A stretch of DNA of 64,000 bases from Pezicula radicicola (taxonomy: Eukaryota > Ascomycota > Leotiomycetes > Helotiales > Dermateaceae): contig PDUO01000074.1 in assembly GCA_003008705.1 (NCBI GenBank), forward strand, positions 126,468 through 190,467, written 5' to 3'. The notes beneath the pieces were generated by a model that was not told the DNA's origin, ran no database searches, and saw nothing but the letters and a program-made list of their open reading frames with translations. A program made the position numbers and the translations under genes. Shown piece after piece: positions 10,543 to 22,349 of the stretch (its first letter is position 1; every line of letters begins with the position of its first letter).

Positions 10543-11418
10543 TTGGTGTTGTTTTTGGAATTGAAAGCTATTCTTTCAATCTCCGCGAACAGTATCCCTA
10601 GAGCTATGTCAAAGATATTACTCTTTGGGCCACCCAGCTTTGCCAGTATGTTTTGAAAAGGAACTATAGAGATGCGTAACAAGATACCCACCCAAAACCG
10701 GACACGTAGCAAATATAAAACTTATAATACTCTATGCGTGCCTCCTATGTGCCATTCGTATATGAGGCAATATTGTATTTGCCTTTGTGGTTAACTGAAT
10801 TATTGACCTTCATAAGTTAGACCTCTTCACAATATTAAGGGTTCTGCAACAGAACCTACCCCTCCCAAAATATGAATTGTATTGTGCTTGAAATGAAGTG
10901 ATATTTTCATTAAGGACAATCTAGCACGACAGTCGTTGAGATTTTCAGTTCCTGAAACTAAGTCTGTTCAGAAGTCAGGTTTCCAATGGTATAGTGGTAA
11001 CAGTGCTGTACTTAATCTAGAGACGGCCAAGGAAGAAGTTATGTGTCTAGAGTTTTTAAGTCAGTTGTGGCTGCTGAGTACTTCTTGAGGTCTCCGACAT
11101 GGTAAATACATTTAGTATATTTCACTGCTAGAGACCAAGTTGGACTTCCGTGCTTTTGTTGAACATGTGTTTTATTTCTAAGTTTTGTACATTTCAGTAG
11201 TGGTTAACAGCAACTTCTCTCCGGCTGCTCGATATCTAGCTGAATCTTCCACAGCTTAGTCCATCGTGGGAGCCGTATCATACAACATGTGCATCCAGCC
11301 TGGAAAGACTCCCCTCTGCAATATACACAGTGCACGCCCAATAGTATCATACACCCCCCCTCTTCCCACCTACACAGAAAACTCTCCATCTCCACTACCT
11401 CAACCGCTAAACTTCAAT
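10543..11418. other. Intergenic region, no gene recognised
   Basis: It lies between the TAF7 and mL54 3' ends (convergent). A sequence resembling a tRNA A box (TGGTATAGTGG, about 10987-10997) has no matching B box and no cloverleaf. No protein gene was found. Confidence 0.5.
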
Positions 11419-12205
11419 CTAAACACTCTTCAAGTAATTCTTCTCCTTGATCCCCGCCCTTCTCTCAACTCTCATCGCTTTCCTCACCTCCTCTCTCTTC
11501 CCTATTGCCTCAATACCTCCCTCTAGCGTACCCTCCTCATTCCATGGTAAATCGATGGATTGTTTCTGGAGTGGGACCTTGGGTGTTAGGGCGGACAAAT
11601 CTCCGGATGCTAGTATAGCTGCTTCAAGCTTTGCTTTGCGTTTTGCCGCTACACGACGTTGCTTTTTAGATTTTGCTATATTGAGAGAATAATTAGTTTA
11701 GATTCTAGCAATTGAATGGGAAAGGTGGTCTGGTCCCCTGTTTCTGGGACTCAGGTCGTCTGTCCTCCTTTTACCACACCCCTCAAACCCCTCTCCAAAA
11801 CAGGTACAAGGGAAATAAACACTCACAAAATTCATCACCAGCCCCCTCATCCTCAGCCCCCTCATTCGTCTTAGCATCAAGCAACCTCCAAAGCCACTCC
11901 GGATATTCCTCCTCCTTCAACGCAACCGGATCATCACGACCCTTCAAAAAGTTCAACCCTTTCAATGGCTGACCCGCCGGTACTGATGATACTGGTAAAT
12001 TGGCTTTAGGTTTTGATATTCTTGGTGAGGGGGTTGCTTTGTCTGCGAGTGGATTGGAGAAGGGTTGTGCGCTTCCTGTTGATGTTGATGTTGCTGCTGG
12101 GGTTTGACCTGCTGCGCCGAGGGTGCGGGTTGTGGTTGTGAATTGTCGGGTTGGATTTGCACGAGGTAGAGCTGTTGCTCGTCGGAGGCAGCGTCCGCAG
12201 ATCAT
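11419..12205 (-). CDS. MRPL37: Mitochondrial large-ribosomal-subunit protein mL54 (MRPL37)
   Basis: Exon 1 (11827-12205) and exon 2 (11419-11675) encode 211 residues. MICGRCLRRATALPRANPTR followed by a Ser/Thr-rich stretch is a typical mitochondrial targeting sequence. The conserved core is SSVPAGQPLKGLNFLKGRDD and the EEYPEWLWRLLD motif, followed after the intron by the basic SKKQRRVAAKRKAK helix and a C-terminal RRAGIKEKNYLKSV. All are hallmarks of the L37/mL54 family. The frame extends upstream to 12358, but the targeting peptide at 12205 gives the expected start. The protein is a structural component of the mitoribosome in the matrix. Confidence 0.88.
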
Positions 12206-12765
12206 GGTTGTGCTTGAGGAGTGGTGATGAGCGGTGATGGTTTCCTTCCTGTCGTGTTGGTGGTGAGAGCTCGCGATATTTTGGACTTTTTGTACGGGCA
12301 GCGAGGTTCGGCAATGGCGCATTTTGATATTGCGGCTCGCCGCCTTCAAGAGCTCCAAAATTTAGAATGCACTTAAGTTTTAACGTAACAAGAGTTAAAG
12401 ATCATAATTAATTGGTTTCTTTCAAGGGATGTGTGCCTCGATTGCGTTCAGCTTCGACAGGTAACTGGTTAATCTCGTCTTACATTTTGGTGTGGACATA
12501 GCACATATACCGGACAGAAGCTATCAGTGGATATCCCATGGGAAGTCGAGCTTCGCAAAATGGTTGTACAGTCTTTCATATATACAGAGGAGCATTCCCA
12601 CAGCAATTTCATGGGAATTGGCTTGACGAAACCCTGCTCCCCGAAGAACCCATACATATGGGCTCCTCCTTCAACCAACCCATGTTTATTGCTGTCATCC
12701 ATCCGCATCACGAACGCCCATAGTACTCTATTCTTCTTTCTTTCATCTATTACGTCTCGGTCACT
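12206..12765. other. Intergenic region, no gene recognised
   Basis: It separates mL54 from the complex I gene. Overlapping ORFs at 12469-12781 on both strands lack recognisable motifs or splice context. Confidence 0.4.
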
Positions 12766-13182
12766 TTACTTTGGAACGTAATTCTGTTGCTCGAACAGGT
12801 ATCCCTTGATCTTCGACTCCTTCAAAAGCTCAAAGTACCGTTCTGAAAACAAATCCGTCATTAGCCCGATTCCAAGCCATATTTGAGCAGTGATAAATCT
12901 CCTGCAGATTTCCTTCCCAAGACCAATTGCACCTCAAGGAACCTAAAGCTCACCTCTTAGAACACCGCATTTCTCTAAATGGTTGACTCCTTCCCGGTAA
13001 TAGCACTTTCCAAGCTCCTCTCGCACCAATCTCGCCATCATGCTCTTCACCCATTGTTCGCGAATAATGGCATCCTGCGCTTGCTTCAATCGAGGCTGGT
13101 CATCGTAGTCGACGCCGTCAAAGGTCGGCGGAACAGATGGTTTCTTCGCAAGGAAAGCGGCGGACTCGGGGGTTGGGGCCAT
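12766..13182 (-). CDS. NADH:ubiquinone oxidoreductase 12 kDa subunit (NDUFB10/PDSW-like)
   Basis: Exon 1 (12954-13182) and exon 2 (12766-12842) encode 101 residues, the usual length of the fungal 12 kDa complex I subunit. The core PTFDGVDYDDQPRLKQAQDA, REQWVKSMMARLVREELGKC and the CYYREGVNHLEKC motif (Cys-X11-Cys) match the family, and the tail after the intron reads ERYFELLKESKIKGYLFEQQ. The cysteines fit an intermembrane-space-facing accessory subunit stabilised by disulfides. It is an accessory subunit of the membrane arm of complex I and has no catalytic residues of its own. The 111-nt intron is the only join that recovers the conserved tail. Confidence 0.88.
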
Positions 13183-13588
13183 GGTGATAAACGGCTGTGA
13201 TAATTTCGAGTGTTGGGCAGGTCAATTGGTATAGCGGTGGGGTGGCAGGACAGACAGGAATACCACGGCGAGTCGCGATTTGAAGCTTCCAATTGTCGTG
13301 AGGTTGATTCCAAGCAAGTCACGTTTGTTCGGATGCCGCTAATGTTCAATGCCTCAGCCTTCAGGCGACAATCAGTTCAATCGAAATTTCTTAGCGCGCC
13401 GCTAACGATAAAAATCCAGATAAGAGCTTTTACCGCCACACTTTTTTTTTCTCCTCCCTCTTCCTCCTTTATCCTCCTTTATCCTCCTGTTCACATTTAC
13501 TTTCACCCCCAACCTCATTGAAAGTATCGCCATAGATCAATCGCATCTACTCCATCTATCCCCGATCACATACTTCACTACATTTACA
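13183..13588. promoter_or_regulatory. Divergent promoter region with a pyrimidine tract upstream of the nucleolin-like gene
   Basis: At 13440-13497 there is a long CT-rich run with TCCTCC/TTTATCCTCC repeats, about 90-150 bp before the ATG at 13589. Such tracts are common in promoters of highly expressed fungal ribosome-biogenesis genes. Function here is inferred from position. Confidence 0.45.
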
Positions 13589-15235
13589 ATGGCAAAGACA
13601 AAGGAACCCAAGACTGCCTCCAAGAGCAAGTCCCAGGTCAAACCACTCAAATCAGTCAAAAATGCAGCTGTCACTAAACCATCTCAGACTCCAGTAGCCA
13701 AGTCCAAGGCTGTCGCAAAGACCGTCGCAACCAAGGCTGCTGCCACCAACGGCAAGAAGGCCAAGAAGGCTGCCACTCCCTCATCCGACAGCGAGTCTCA
13801 GTCCGAGTCCGCAGACTCTGCCAGTGACGACTCCGAATCTGAGGAGGAGTCCAAGGTTGAGACCAAGAAGTCAGCAAAGGCTGCCGTCCCAGCTACGAAC
13901 GGCAAGGCCAAGACCAACGGCAAGGCGGCGCCAGCGAAGAAAGAAGAGGTAGATTCCTCTGACTCCGACTCTGACTCTGATTCATCCGATGAAGACGATG
14001 CTGCTTCTGGTGATGATTCTGACTCTGCTTCCGAAAAGTCTGCTTCCGACAGCGACGATAGTGACGACAGCGAATCCGATGATGAGACAGCTCCAGTTGT
14101 CGAGAAGGTTGAGAAGGCTGCCAAGGCCGCGGCAAAGGCAACTGTAAGTTGACTTGACATACAGTCCACCTCATTCATTGCTAATCATTATCCAGGAGTC
14201 ATCCGACGAAGAGGAAGATTCTGATGATTCTGACGACAGCGAGGATGATGAGGCTGAGAAGAAGGATGTTAAGGAAGCTTCCGACTCTGATTCCGACGAT
14301 TCCGACGACTCATCTGAGAGTGAGGCCGAGGCACCATCCAAGAAGCGCAAGGCCGACGATGAGGCTGAGCCATCTGCCAAGAAGGCAAAAACTGAGGTCG
14401 CTGCTGAGGATACCGGATCAAAGAACTTGTTCGTTGGTAACTTGAGCTGGAACATTGACGATGAGTGGTTGTTGCGCGAGTTTGAGGAGTTCGGTGAGAT
14501 CACTGGTGCTCGTGTCATCTCCGACAAGGCCACTGGGCGATCAAAGGGTTTCGGTTACGTTGAGTTCGCTAATTCTTCTGATGCTGCTGCTGCTCTCAAG
14601 GCTAAGAAGGGTGCTCTCATCGATGGTCGTGAGGCCAACGTCGACTTCTCTACTCCTCGTGACAACGCTGCACCCAGGGAACGAGCTCAGGGACGTGCTC
14701 AACAATTCGGTGACTCCACCAACCCTCCTTCTGACACCCTCTTCCTCGGCAACCTTTCTTTCGAGGCTGATGAGAACATGGTTGGTGAGGCTTTCGGTGC
14801 TCACGGCACTGTCACCAACGTCAGACTCCCAACTGATATGTAAGTTTCTATCCCTCTTCACAATCAAGTCTCTTGTACTAACAAACACAAAGGGAGACTG
14901 GTAACCCCAAGGGCTTCGGATATGTCAGCTTCAGTTCTATTGATGATGCTAAGGCTGCCTATGAGGCTATGATCGGTGCTGAGATCGGTGGTCGTCCAGT
15001 CAGACTCGATTATGCTACCCCTCGTCCAGAGAACGGTGGACGTGGCGGTGGACGTGGAGGCCGCGGTGGTTTCGAGCGTGGAGGACGAGGTGGTGGACGT
15101 GGAGGTGGCCGTGGTGGCTTCGGTGACCGTGGTGGACGTGGCGGTCGTGGTGGTGCGTCCCGTGGTGGCCGTGGAAGCAGCACCAACCGTGGTGGTTTCG
15201 GTGACTTCCAAGGCAAGAAGCAGACCTTTGCATGA
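13589..15235 (+). CDS. gar2: Nucleolin/Nsr1/Gar2-type nucleolar RNA-binding protein
   Basis: Three exons (13589-14143, 14196-14839, 14893-15235) encode 513 residues. The order is that of Gar2/Nsr1: a Lys/Ala-rich start, long acidic Ser/Asp/Glu tracts (about 60-265) and two RRMs (the first with RNP motifs LFVGNLSWNI and RSKGFGYVEF, the second with LFLGNLSFEA and PKGFGYVSF, split by intron 2). A C-terminal RGG domain follows (Arg-Gly-Gly repeats, about 455-505) and ends in GDFQGKKQTFA. Members act in the nucleolus in pre-rRNA processing and 18S rRNA production. The acidic serines are probable casein kinase II sites. Both introns have clean GTAAGT donors. The long ORFs on the other strand here are shadows of the repeats. 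Confidence 0.93.
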
Positions 15236-16049
15236 AGGTCATGATGGTATCGCATGAGGACTGCGTACCTGTCAACACTATGCCGCACTTGTGCTCTTAG
15301 GAGCCTTTGTGTTGACTTGTGGGTTTTCGTTGGCTCTTTGTGGGTTGTCCGCTCTTGATCATTACTCCTTATAGGAGCTGTGGGCTTTGAGACGATGATG
15401 CTTCTTCCTTTGGGAAGTCATCTATGATACCTGTGGGCTTGAGATCCTTGTTGGCTTGTGGCTGTCTTCGGACAACAATCAGTGGCTTTGACTTTTTGAT
15501 ACTTCTGTGGGGCGTTTGGACAAAATATGGCTGTGGGCTTTGACTTGTGGGCTTCGACATTACGAAGTCGATATGAACCGTCTTATATTCCTATCTAGGA
15601 CTATCTTGATGGGGATCGAGCTTCATGTGGGCTTCCGAGGGATATCTGGTTTCTAAAAGTTCTTTCTTGTAATTTTCTTGTGCTGCCAGTTGGCTGTACA
15701 TTGGGCGTAGTCGCTCATCTTTCCCCATGTATGATATACTTCGTCCTTACCCCCCCTGTTCTTGCTTTTATCGGCTTGGCTTGTGGCTTATTGGTCGAGG
15801 TAAGTAGCGCATGGCTATCTGAGATAGCAACTAATGAGTCTCTGATCAATAAGAACCTTCATAATACAATTGACCCATGCCTTGCCTGACTATCGTGATT
15901 AATAACCTCTACACCGTCTTGTCTCCGAGTCCGAGGCCAAATATTGCAGCTCGCTTGTAAGCGAAAACCTAAATTCCTCATCGCCTCAAAAGTAACCTAA
16001 AATCTCGCTGGCAGTATCACATGTGATTGTTCACAAGAATGTATTATTA
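15236..16049. other. 3' flank of the nucleolin-like gene with dispersed CTGTGGGCTTTGA repeats
   Basis: Near-identical short motifs (core TGTGGGCTT) occur at about 15378, 15431, 15531, 15547 and 15624, with variants GTGGCTTTGAC (15482) and TGTGGGTT (about 15320-15345). They would lie in or just after the 3' UTR. No ORF accounts for them. The rest to 16049 shows no gene. Confidence 0.5.
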
Positions 16050-17479
16050 TTACTCCGCCGTAATCCTCCTCTGCAAGCCATTCTGCAAAATTCCAAACTC
16101 GGTCAATCTCAAAAGATCATAAACCATTTTGAGCACCGGACATTCCACACCCAGCGCTCTCGCATGCCTCAACGGCACGCCCAAAACAACCTCCAACTCC
16201 AACGGCCTCCCCATCTCCAAATCGACAAGCATACTAGGCCTAATACTACTCTCCGTCCCAATGCCCTTCAAAACCTCATCCACAAAGCCCTCCGCAACTT
16301 CATACCCCGCAGCCTTAGCAAGCCTCTGCATCTCTAACATCGCTGGCTTAAGAAGAGGACTAGTACCACCACCTCGCAGCAAGGATCCGATATCAAGACG
16401 GGTTAGTGTACAGAGTGTGCTGAGGGGTGTTTGATGGAGTAGAGATAGCCAGCGTGTTTGTAGGATTGTGGATGTGTAGGTGCATTTTTTGCAGGAGCCT
16501 GAAGTGTAGATTTCCACGAAGAGGTGGGCTTTTTCGCGTTGGAGACGTTCGCCTAGGCCGGGGTGGATATGTGGCTTTTGGGAGTGTTAGTTCAAGATTT
16601 CGGAAAGGAACATGGGATGGGATGGGATGGGATATTGGAAGGAAAGAAAATGATACATACCCCAAAAACAACAATATCGGCTTCCTCCTGTACAACCTCA
16701 TTCTCTCTAATCCTCACTCCGATCATACTAACACCAGACATAACCAAACATTTTGGAAATGCCTTTATGACTGGAATCTCGATATCGAGACCGGATTGAA
16801 GAAGTACGATTCCGGTTGTGTATTTGGTTACGATTGGACGGATTAGATCGGGGAGGGAGATCATGTCGGGCAGGGATTTTGTTGTTAGGATTATGAAGTC
16901 GTAAGGGCCGTGTTTGGCTGCTTCCGAGATGGTTGGGACGACTTTATGTAATATTTAATTTTGGCTCTTGCTTTTGGTTTTGTACTTAAGGAAATGGCAC
17001 TTACTTCGAGTTGGTTTCCATCCATCCAGTTTTCCATGATCTACTGATTCAATGTCGAAGCCTTTTTCATTGACGACGCTGAAATTCGAGCGTAGCACTG
17101 ATGTCACCTTTGCTCTTCTTGACTATGGAGGCAGGATAAAGTAAGCATCACCACCTAAGTAAAAGTAAAGCCTCTTGGCCCCCTTCTTTTCCTTTTCGAA
17201 CAGATCTGATAGACATAAGTGAAACTGAGACGTAGTAGATATGAAATTCCAACAGGAACAGAACTACTGTTCAAGCAACAATAGGTAAGGTACCTCGAAC
17301 AACTCGTCACTTTTAAGGAAAAGACAGCAGGGCACAGCACTAATCCATGCATTCACGTAGCATCAAGCTGCTGCGAAAACAAAATGAAGCGAAACAGAAA
17401 AACAAAAACGAACCTTTTCAAGCACCAAAGACGCGATGGTGCCCACCCCACCACTGCCGACCAAACAGATATTCAGCAT
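16050..17479 (-). CDS. Ketopantoate reductase family protein (ApbA/PanE type)
   Basis: Four exons (17414-17479, 17005-17122, 16661-16941, 16050-16574) encode 329 residues. The N-terminus MLNICLVGSGGVGTIASLVL holds the GxGxxG NADPH loop, followed by KVTSVLRSNF, the YDFIILTTKSLPD segment and LLQSGLDIE. This is the order seen in 2-dehydropantoate 2-reductases. The C-terminal helical domain (RLDIGSLLRGGGTSPLLKPA, then a long helix) forms the substrate half. Canonical enzymes reduce ketopantoate to pantoate for coenzyme A synthesis, but fungal genomes carry several diverged paralogues and this one could act on another 2-keto acid. In intron 1 the acceptor CATAG is preferred over a later AAAG because it yields the family-like EKSRRAKVTSVLRS. 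Confidence 0.85.
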
Positions 17480-20009
17480 CTTACTCTTGCTTCCTAGCTT
17501 GCTAGCCTGGCTAGCCTGGCTCCGACCGATCTGTAAGTACCTAGTATTGAATCAGTCGCGTACTCGGTACAGGTGCAGATGCAGCTTGCTTGCTTGCTTG
17601 CTGGCTTGCGTGCGTGCGTGCTTTTGATGGAAAAGGAAAGGCGCGAGAGGCGTTGGATTGTCGTTCTGGGTCTTGGAACGTGGGAAGGCAGATCGGCTCT
17701 CGCAGCAGGTAAGGCAAAATTATTTTGTTGGTACGACGTAACGTAAAGGGAAGGAAGGGAAGGCGGGGCGATCCGCTGTCAGCCCACTTTGGAGTTTTTT
17801 TCGTTTGTTGTGCTCGCTTGCTTGCTTCTTTCTTTTCTTTTTCCTTTCCTTTTCCTTTTTCCTTACCAATGAGCACCTCTCTCTTAACGCCTTCTCTTTT
17901 ATATAGAGGCTTGACGCGGGCGGGGTTTGCTGCTGTAGTAGTAGAATTTCATGTTTGACGAAATTTTATACTCCGCACTCGAGGGTTTGCAGATTGGAAA
18001 AATTTTGTTTTACTTTTAAGGGCTTTGTTTAGTGGTTGGATGAAAAAGTTAGATTTATGCAGTATGGTTGGGTTAGGTCCTTGACTCGACTTGGCTTGCG
18101 TGTGTGCGTGTGTGCGTACCGAAGTCGCCGGTTGTGACGAGGATACGAAGATAATCCGTACGGAGACAGGGGAGACTGTGGGTACGAAAGCACGGGAATA
18201 CCTTCCGTACCCTGTCACCCTTTTTCTTTTTTGGATCCGAGGTGACATCCCTGGTTCTTCGCTTAAGTCCTCTGTACGGAAGGGGAAGGGTACTTGCTTT
18301 CTTACTAGGTATGTATGTTGCTTGCTTATTCTACAGGCAGTATTTTGTTTACATAAACTGGTTGAAGATTAAACATTTACTTATTGTTTTAATACAACTT
18401 ATCTCTGTTGGGTGGTCTGATCAAGTCAACCACACAAATTGATAGTGGAGAAACTAGTCTGATATGGTACCTGATATAGTCACAGAAAGGCGAAAACCGT
18501 ATAAAAAGATGACTGTGATAATGTAATAATTATACGTTAAGCACTGTGCTACATAAGTAAGCGAACATAGGACTTCGCCTTCAAGAAAATTTCGAAGCGT
18601 GTAATTGAAAAGTCAATGCTGAAATATGTACAGTTCTCTTGTGTTCAAAATTATATTCCGAGGTATCTCTTCTGGTGCATGAAATGGCGACAACCTGCTT
18701 AAAACTTTTTAATATACTAGGATAAGTTCTTATTTATGTGACTGACAGCAGGGGGGATTTGGGTAAATAAAGTGGTCTGTCTATGGTAGAAAGGGAGCTC
18801 CGAATGGCTTCGTTAGTCTCTAGATCTATTGCACCTGTAGTACAGCACAGCATAGCGATGCTCACATCTGTCCCAAATGTGTAATTCTTTTCATAATTGT
18901 TAAGCAAATCACACGTAGAATGTTAATAACTATCTACCTCAACGCACGTTCACTCGCTGAAGAAATCAACACACAGTTCGCTACTGCCGCAAAGGTGCTC
19001 TATATCCATGACAATTCTGTCAAATGGCAACCATTTGTCCATCAAGACTATTGACGTGCATTTCAGTGGACATTTAAAAGGGGTAGACACTATAAGCGTG
19101 GCGTCTGTCAGACGAGGTGATGTCAACTAACTATCGTCTCAACCTCGGGATTGTGGGAACGTCACTGTCACGCTACTGGCACACTCTCGACAGTGCTTTG
19201 ATAAGCTTTTATTTCGTCCGAGAAAACGGGTCGTGAAGCGTAGCTAGTTTTTGGCTCTGAGCATAACTTCGCTGTTAGATCAAGCTCTGTCCCAGTCATT
19301 TTAGAGAACAAAACTGAAATTAAGCTTTTATGAAATGCGGTATATCTATGACATAGATATGCAACCATTTGGTAGCTTTTTGGCTCAATTAAAATCTTAC
19401 TACTGACAACTAACTCATATTTTCGGGTTCCAAGACGATTCATATGGTAGAAGGCCAGTAGTGCAAGGTCCAGACTTTGGTGGCGCTCTTCGAGGCGCTC
19501 GCTCACTGTGGTTCATTAGTACGTAAAACACTAGTATGTAGTTCCGCAAGCCACAACTACGTCTTTCTTATATTTACACTTCTCAAGTTGGGAAAGGATA
19601 CACAAGCTTTATGTAGCCAAGATATCAGGAACTCTGCATCGAGGCTCAAGGCGGCTCAAATCTCAACAAAGGTTTGTTTGGGTCGCATGTATCTTTAGTC
19701 TTGCCGCCTTCCAAAGTAGACTAAGCTAGCTTTCACCTCCTATGTAATTGCCAGGTGCAATCTTGCATCGTATGTCAACGAATATGTTGCTTAGGTTACA
19801 TCTCTTAAGACTTTGTCATGCCAACGTCTGCCGCTATGCATATACTTGTACAGCACATGGCGTAGAAGCATTTTTGAACACTTGGCTTTGGAAGGATGAT
19901 CAACATGTTAGGACTATGTAAGCCACGCCGTCTCCTTTCAACAGTGAACGAATTCTCAGAACCACCTTCCATTTTGTCTTCGCATTTCAATTCTCAATCC
20001 TTTTTCGTT
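17480..20009. other. Long intergenic region, low-complexity tracts, no gene recognised
   Basis: A GCTT/GCGT microsatellite lies at 17584-17622 and pyrimidine runs lie at about 17820-17865. A 112-codon minus-strand ORF at 19168-19506 has no recognisable domain, no clear promoter and no intron-joined extension, so it is not called. Nothing else interpretable was seen. Confidence 0.45.
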
Positions 20010-21058
20010 ATGATACCTACCACTGCATTACGTTGGATCTTAGTCTTTAATATTCTCACTCACCGCCGGCTACGCATTACCATAAAGTGCCAACGATGGA
20101 GACACTTCTAAAGTTCTCATCGGAGACCTCGTAAAAGGAATCAGAACACCAATCGGTCAAATAATAGCAGATATTCTCGTCGGCGATGAAATAGGCCAAT
20201 CGAGCGCCATTGGTACACCACCACCAGCTGGTCAGGGCACTGTTGCAGCATGCAAAAAGTTAACCGATGAATTCTGTATCTGGTATGCCATATCAGCGGA
20301 GCTCACAACAGCATTCGCAGGACGAACCGGTCGCTGTAATGATCTAGCCCGAGCAGCCATCAGATTAGGATTCCACGATACAGGAACCTGGAGTCAGAGT
20401 CTAGCTGCAGCAGGACAAGATTTTCGGTGGTGCCGATGGCAGTTTTGCACTATTCAATGAGATTACTAGGAGTGAGAACAGGGGCTTAGAAAGTATTCTT
20501 ACTTTTGTCATTCCGTTGCAGAAGAAATATGGGGTTGGGATTGGAGATCCAATTCAGTATATGAATAACCGTACAGTTGTTACTTGTCCATTGGGACCGA
20601 GAGTGAGGACTTTTGTTGGAAGACAGGTATGTATTCAATACTCTGGCATCGATACCCAGCTAACTTGAACTTTAAGGACGCAGCAAAAGCCTCGCCTAGT
20701 GGCCTCCTCCCAAGTGTATCCAGCGACGCATCAACACTAATCGCCCTCTTCGCCGACAAAACCATCTCAGCACACGACATTACAGCCCTAGTAGGAGTAT
20801 ACATAATCTCTAAACAATCCTTCGTCAACCCAGCATAAACCGGATAACCATAAGACTCCACGCCCGGAATCTAGGATGTAAATTTCTACAACGAGACTCT
20901 TCGACCGAAACCGTATCCTAGTACTTATAGATTAGCGAGTGATTCAACGATTGCAGCTAATAGTAGGTGTAGTAATAAGTGGAATGCTTTTATTAGTAAT
21001 TAGAGTTATTAGAATAAGGATTATAATACTTCTTATACTAGGTTAAGTTTGCTTCTTA
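20010..21058 (+). pseudogene. Class II-type heme peroxidase pseudogene with RIP-like stop codons
   Basis: Translation in shifting frames gives a fungal secreted peroxidase: a signal-peptide-like start at ATG 20010, GQGTVAACKKLTDEFC, the distal-histidine region ARAAIRLGFHDTGTW, GGADGSFALFNEI, VVTCPLGPRVRTFVGR, an intron (20627-20676), then LLPSVSSDASTLIALFADKT. Breaks are clear. Frameshifts lie near 20060 and 20415, and the proximal-His region reads ALVGVYIISKQ where a His is expected. Clustered stops at 20836, 20845, 20851 and 20872 stand where family spacing suggests Gln, Gln, Gln and Trp (CAA to TAA, TGG to TAG). These are C-to-T changes in CpA context, the RIP signature. More stops follow to about 21050. 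Not expressed as a functional enzyme. Confidence 0.85.
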
Positions 21059-22349
21059 GAAGGAGGTACGATGGAGAAGAAGAATGTTTTGGAAAGAAAA
21101 TGCCTGCTGTGAAATTCTTGCACCTTAGTAAATTCTTGGCAGGAAAAATTCTCTATATTTCGGAGGTTGTTGCGAGGCAATTTCATGCGTAAAATGGGAA
21201 ACTTACAAGTGGCTTATAGAGTATAAAATTTATACCTTCTAAGAAGACACGTGAGCTCGCAGAGCATCACCAATTTAAACTTACTCCGTACTGAAAAACT
21301 CATGCCAAGAGCCCGAGCATTTATTACTTAGTCCCGTTAATACTATATGTATGATCTATATTGTTCCCCTTTCCAAAGTCGCCAATTTGTAGTTAATGCT
21401 GTGCGACAGTTTTCCATTGTGGCTGAATTTTCTCTTGCGCCGAATACCGGCGGCCACCTTCATTACAGCTCTTCCTATCTGTTGTATTTGTGAGATTTTT
21501 TAGGGGACCAAAGGGGCGGGAAAACGACATTTTATTTTTCTTTAAATTTAGATGGAATTAAGCCCAAGAAACCAGCGAGTAGACTTCCCAGAGCCGTCCT
21601 ACACACAGCCCAACGCCATGGATGTCATCTGATTCGAAGAGCGTGGTTTCGACAAAATGAGACGGTTAGAAGGGTCTGGATATAAAACGAACGAGCTGGG
21701 CTCCTTATAATATCTTGTCACGTGCCACAATGACGATGCCCTCGCCATCCAACAGCAGTCCTATGCCGACGAAGCGACGGCACTAATTCTCAGCACCACC
21801 TCCGCATTGCATTCACCGATTCGGGATTTGACTTTAGGTAATAGGGTTTCTCTCGGCTATCGCCGTCCTACCAAATTTGTTAGCGAGCTAGATAGAGTTT
21901 AGGGACCGGAGTAATTGTTTTTTGAGTTGATTGGATGCTTACAAACACATAAGTTTCATCATCCTTCGAGTTCCGTGCACTGCAAAAAAACAATCTATGA
22001 CGATGCCGAAAGCCGTGACTACATTACTCACCGAGTCGTTCATTGAAGTCTCAAGCAGTAACTTGTTGCTGACATGATCAATCCAGTAGCCGATATGGAA
22101 CACATCCGCGGAAACGTTTGATATGAGCAGTAATGCAAATACCCCAGCGAGATCATTCGCCTGTGAGAAACGTAATGTGCCTTCCTCAATACAATGTTTT
22201 GATTATCCAACCCGGATGCTGTGACTCAGACTAGAACGGCCGGTATGAGCAATGATGGAGGATATATGTATATATCCAGCTCATCTTCCGCACTCGAATA
22301 CAGTCGGAAAAATCCTTGAGGAGAGACATCTGCCAGAATTTAAATCAAT
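21059..22349. other. Intergenic region, no gene recognised
   Basis: No coding signal was found on either strand. Just before the SSU1-like gene, 22260-22277 is a near-palindromic GGATATATGTATATATCC, 73 bp upstream of the ATG, which could serve as the TATA element. Confidence 0.45.

Noticed and set aside
10982..11010. Possible tRNA (A-box-like TGGTATAGTGG)
   Set aside because: No B box at the right distance and no acceptor or T-stem pairing could be drawn.
14864..15288. Long ORFs in other frames over the RGG region
   Set aside because: They are shadows of the Gly/Arg repeats of the nucleolin-like gene.
17584..17622. GCTT/GCGT microsatellite as a regulatory element
   Set aside because: It is a simple repeat with no positional relation to a start codon beyond chance.
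19168..19506. 112-codon minus-strand ORF
   Set aside because: No domain, no plausible promoter or splice partner.
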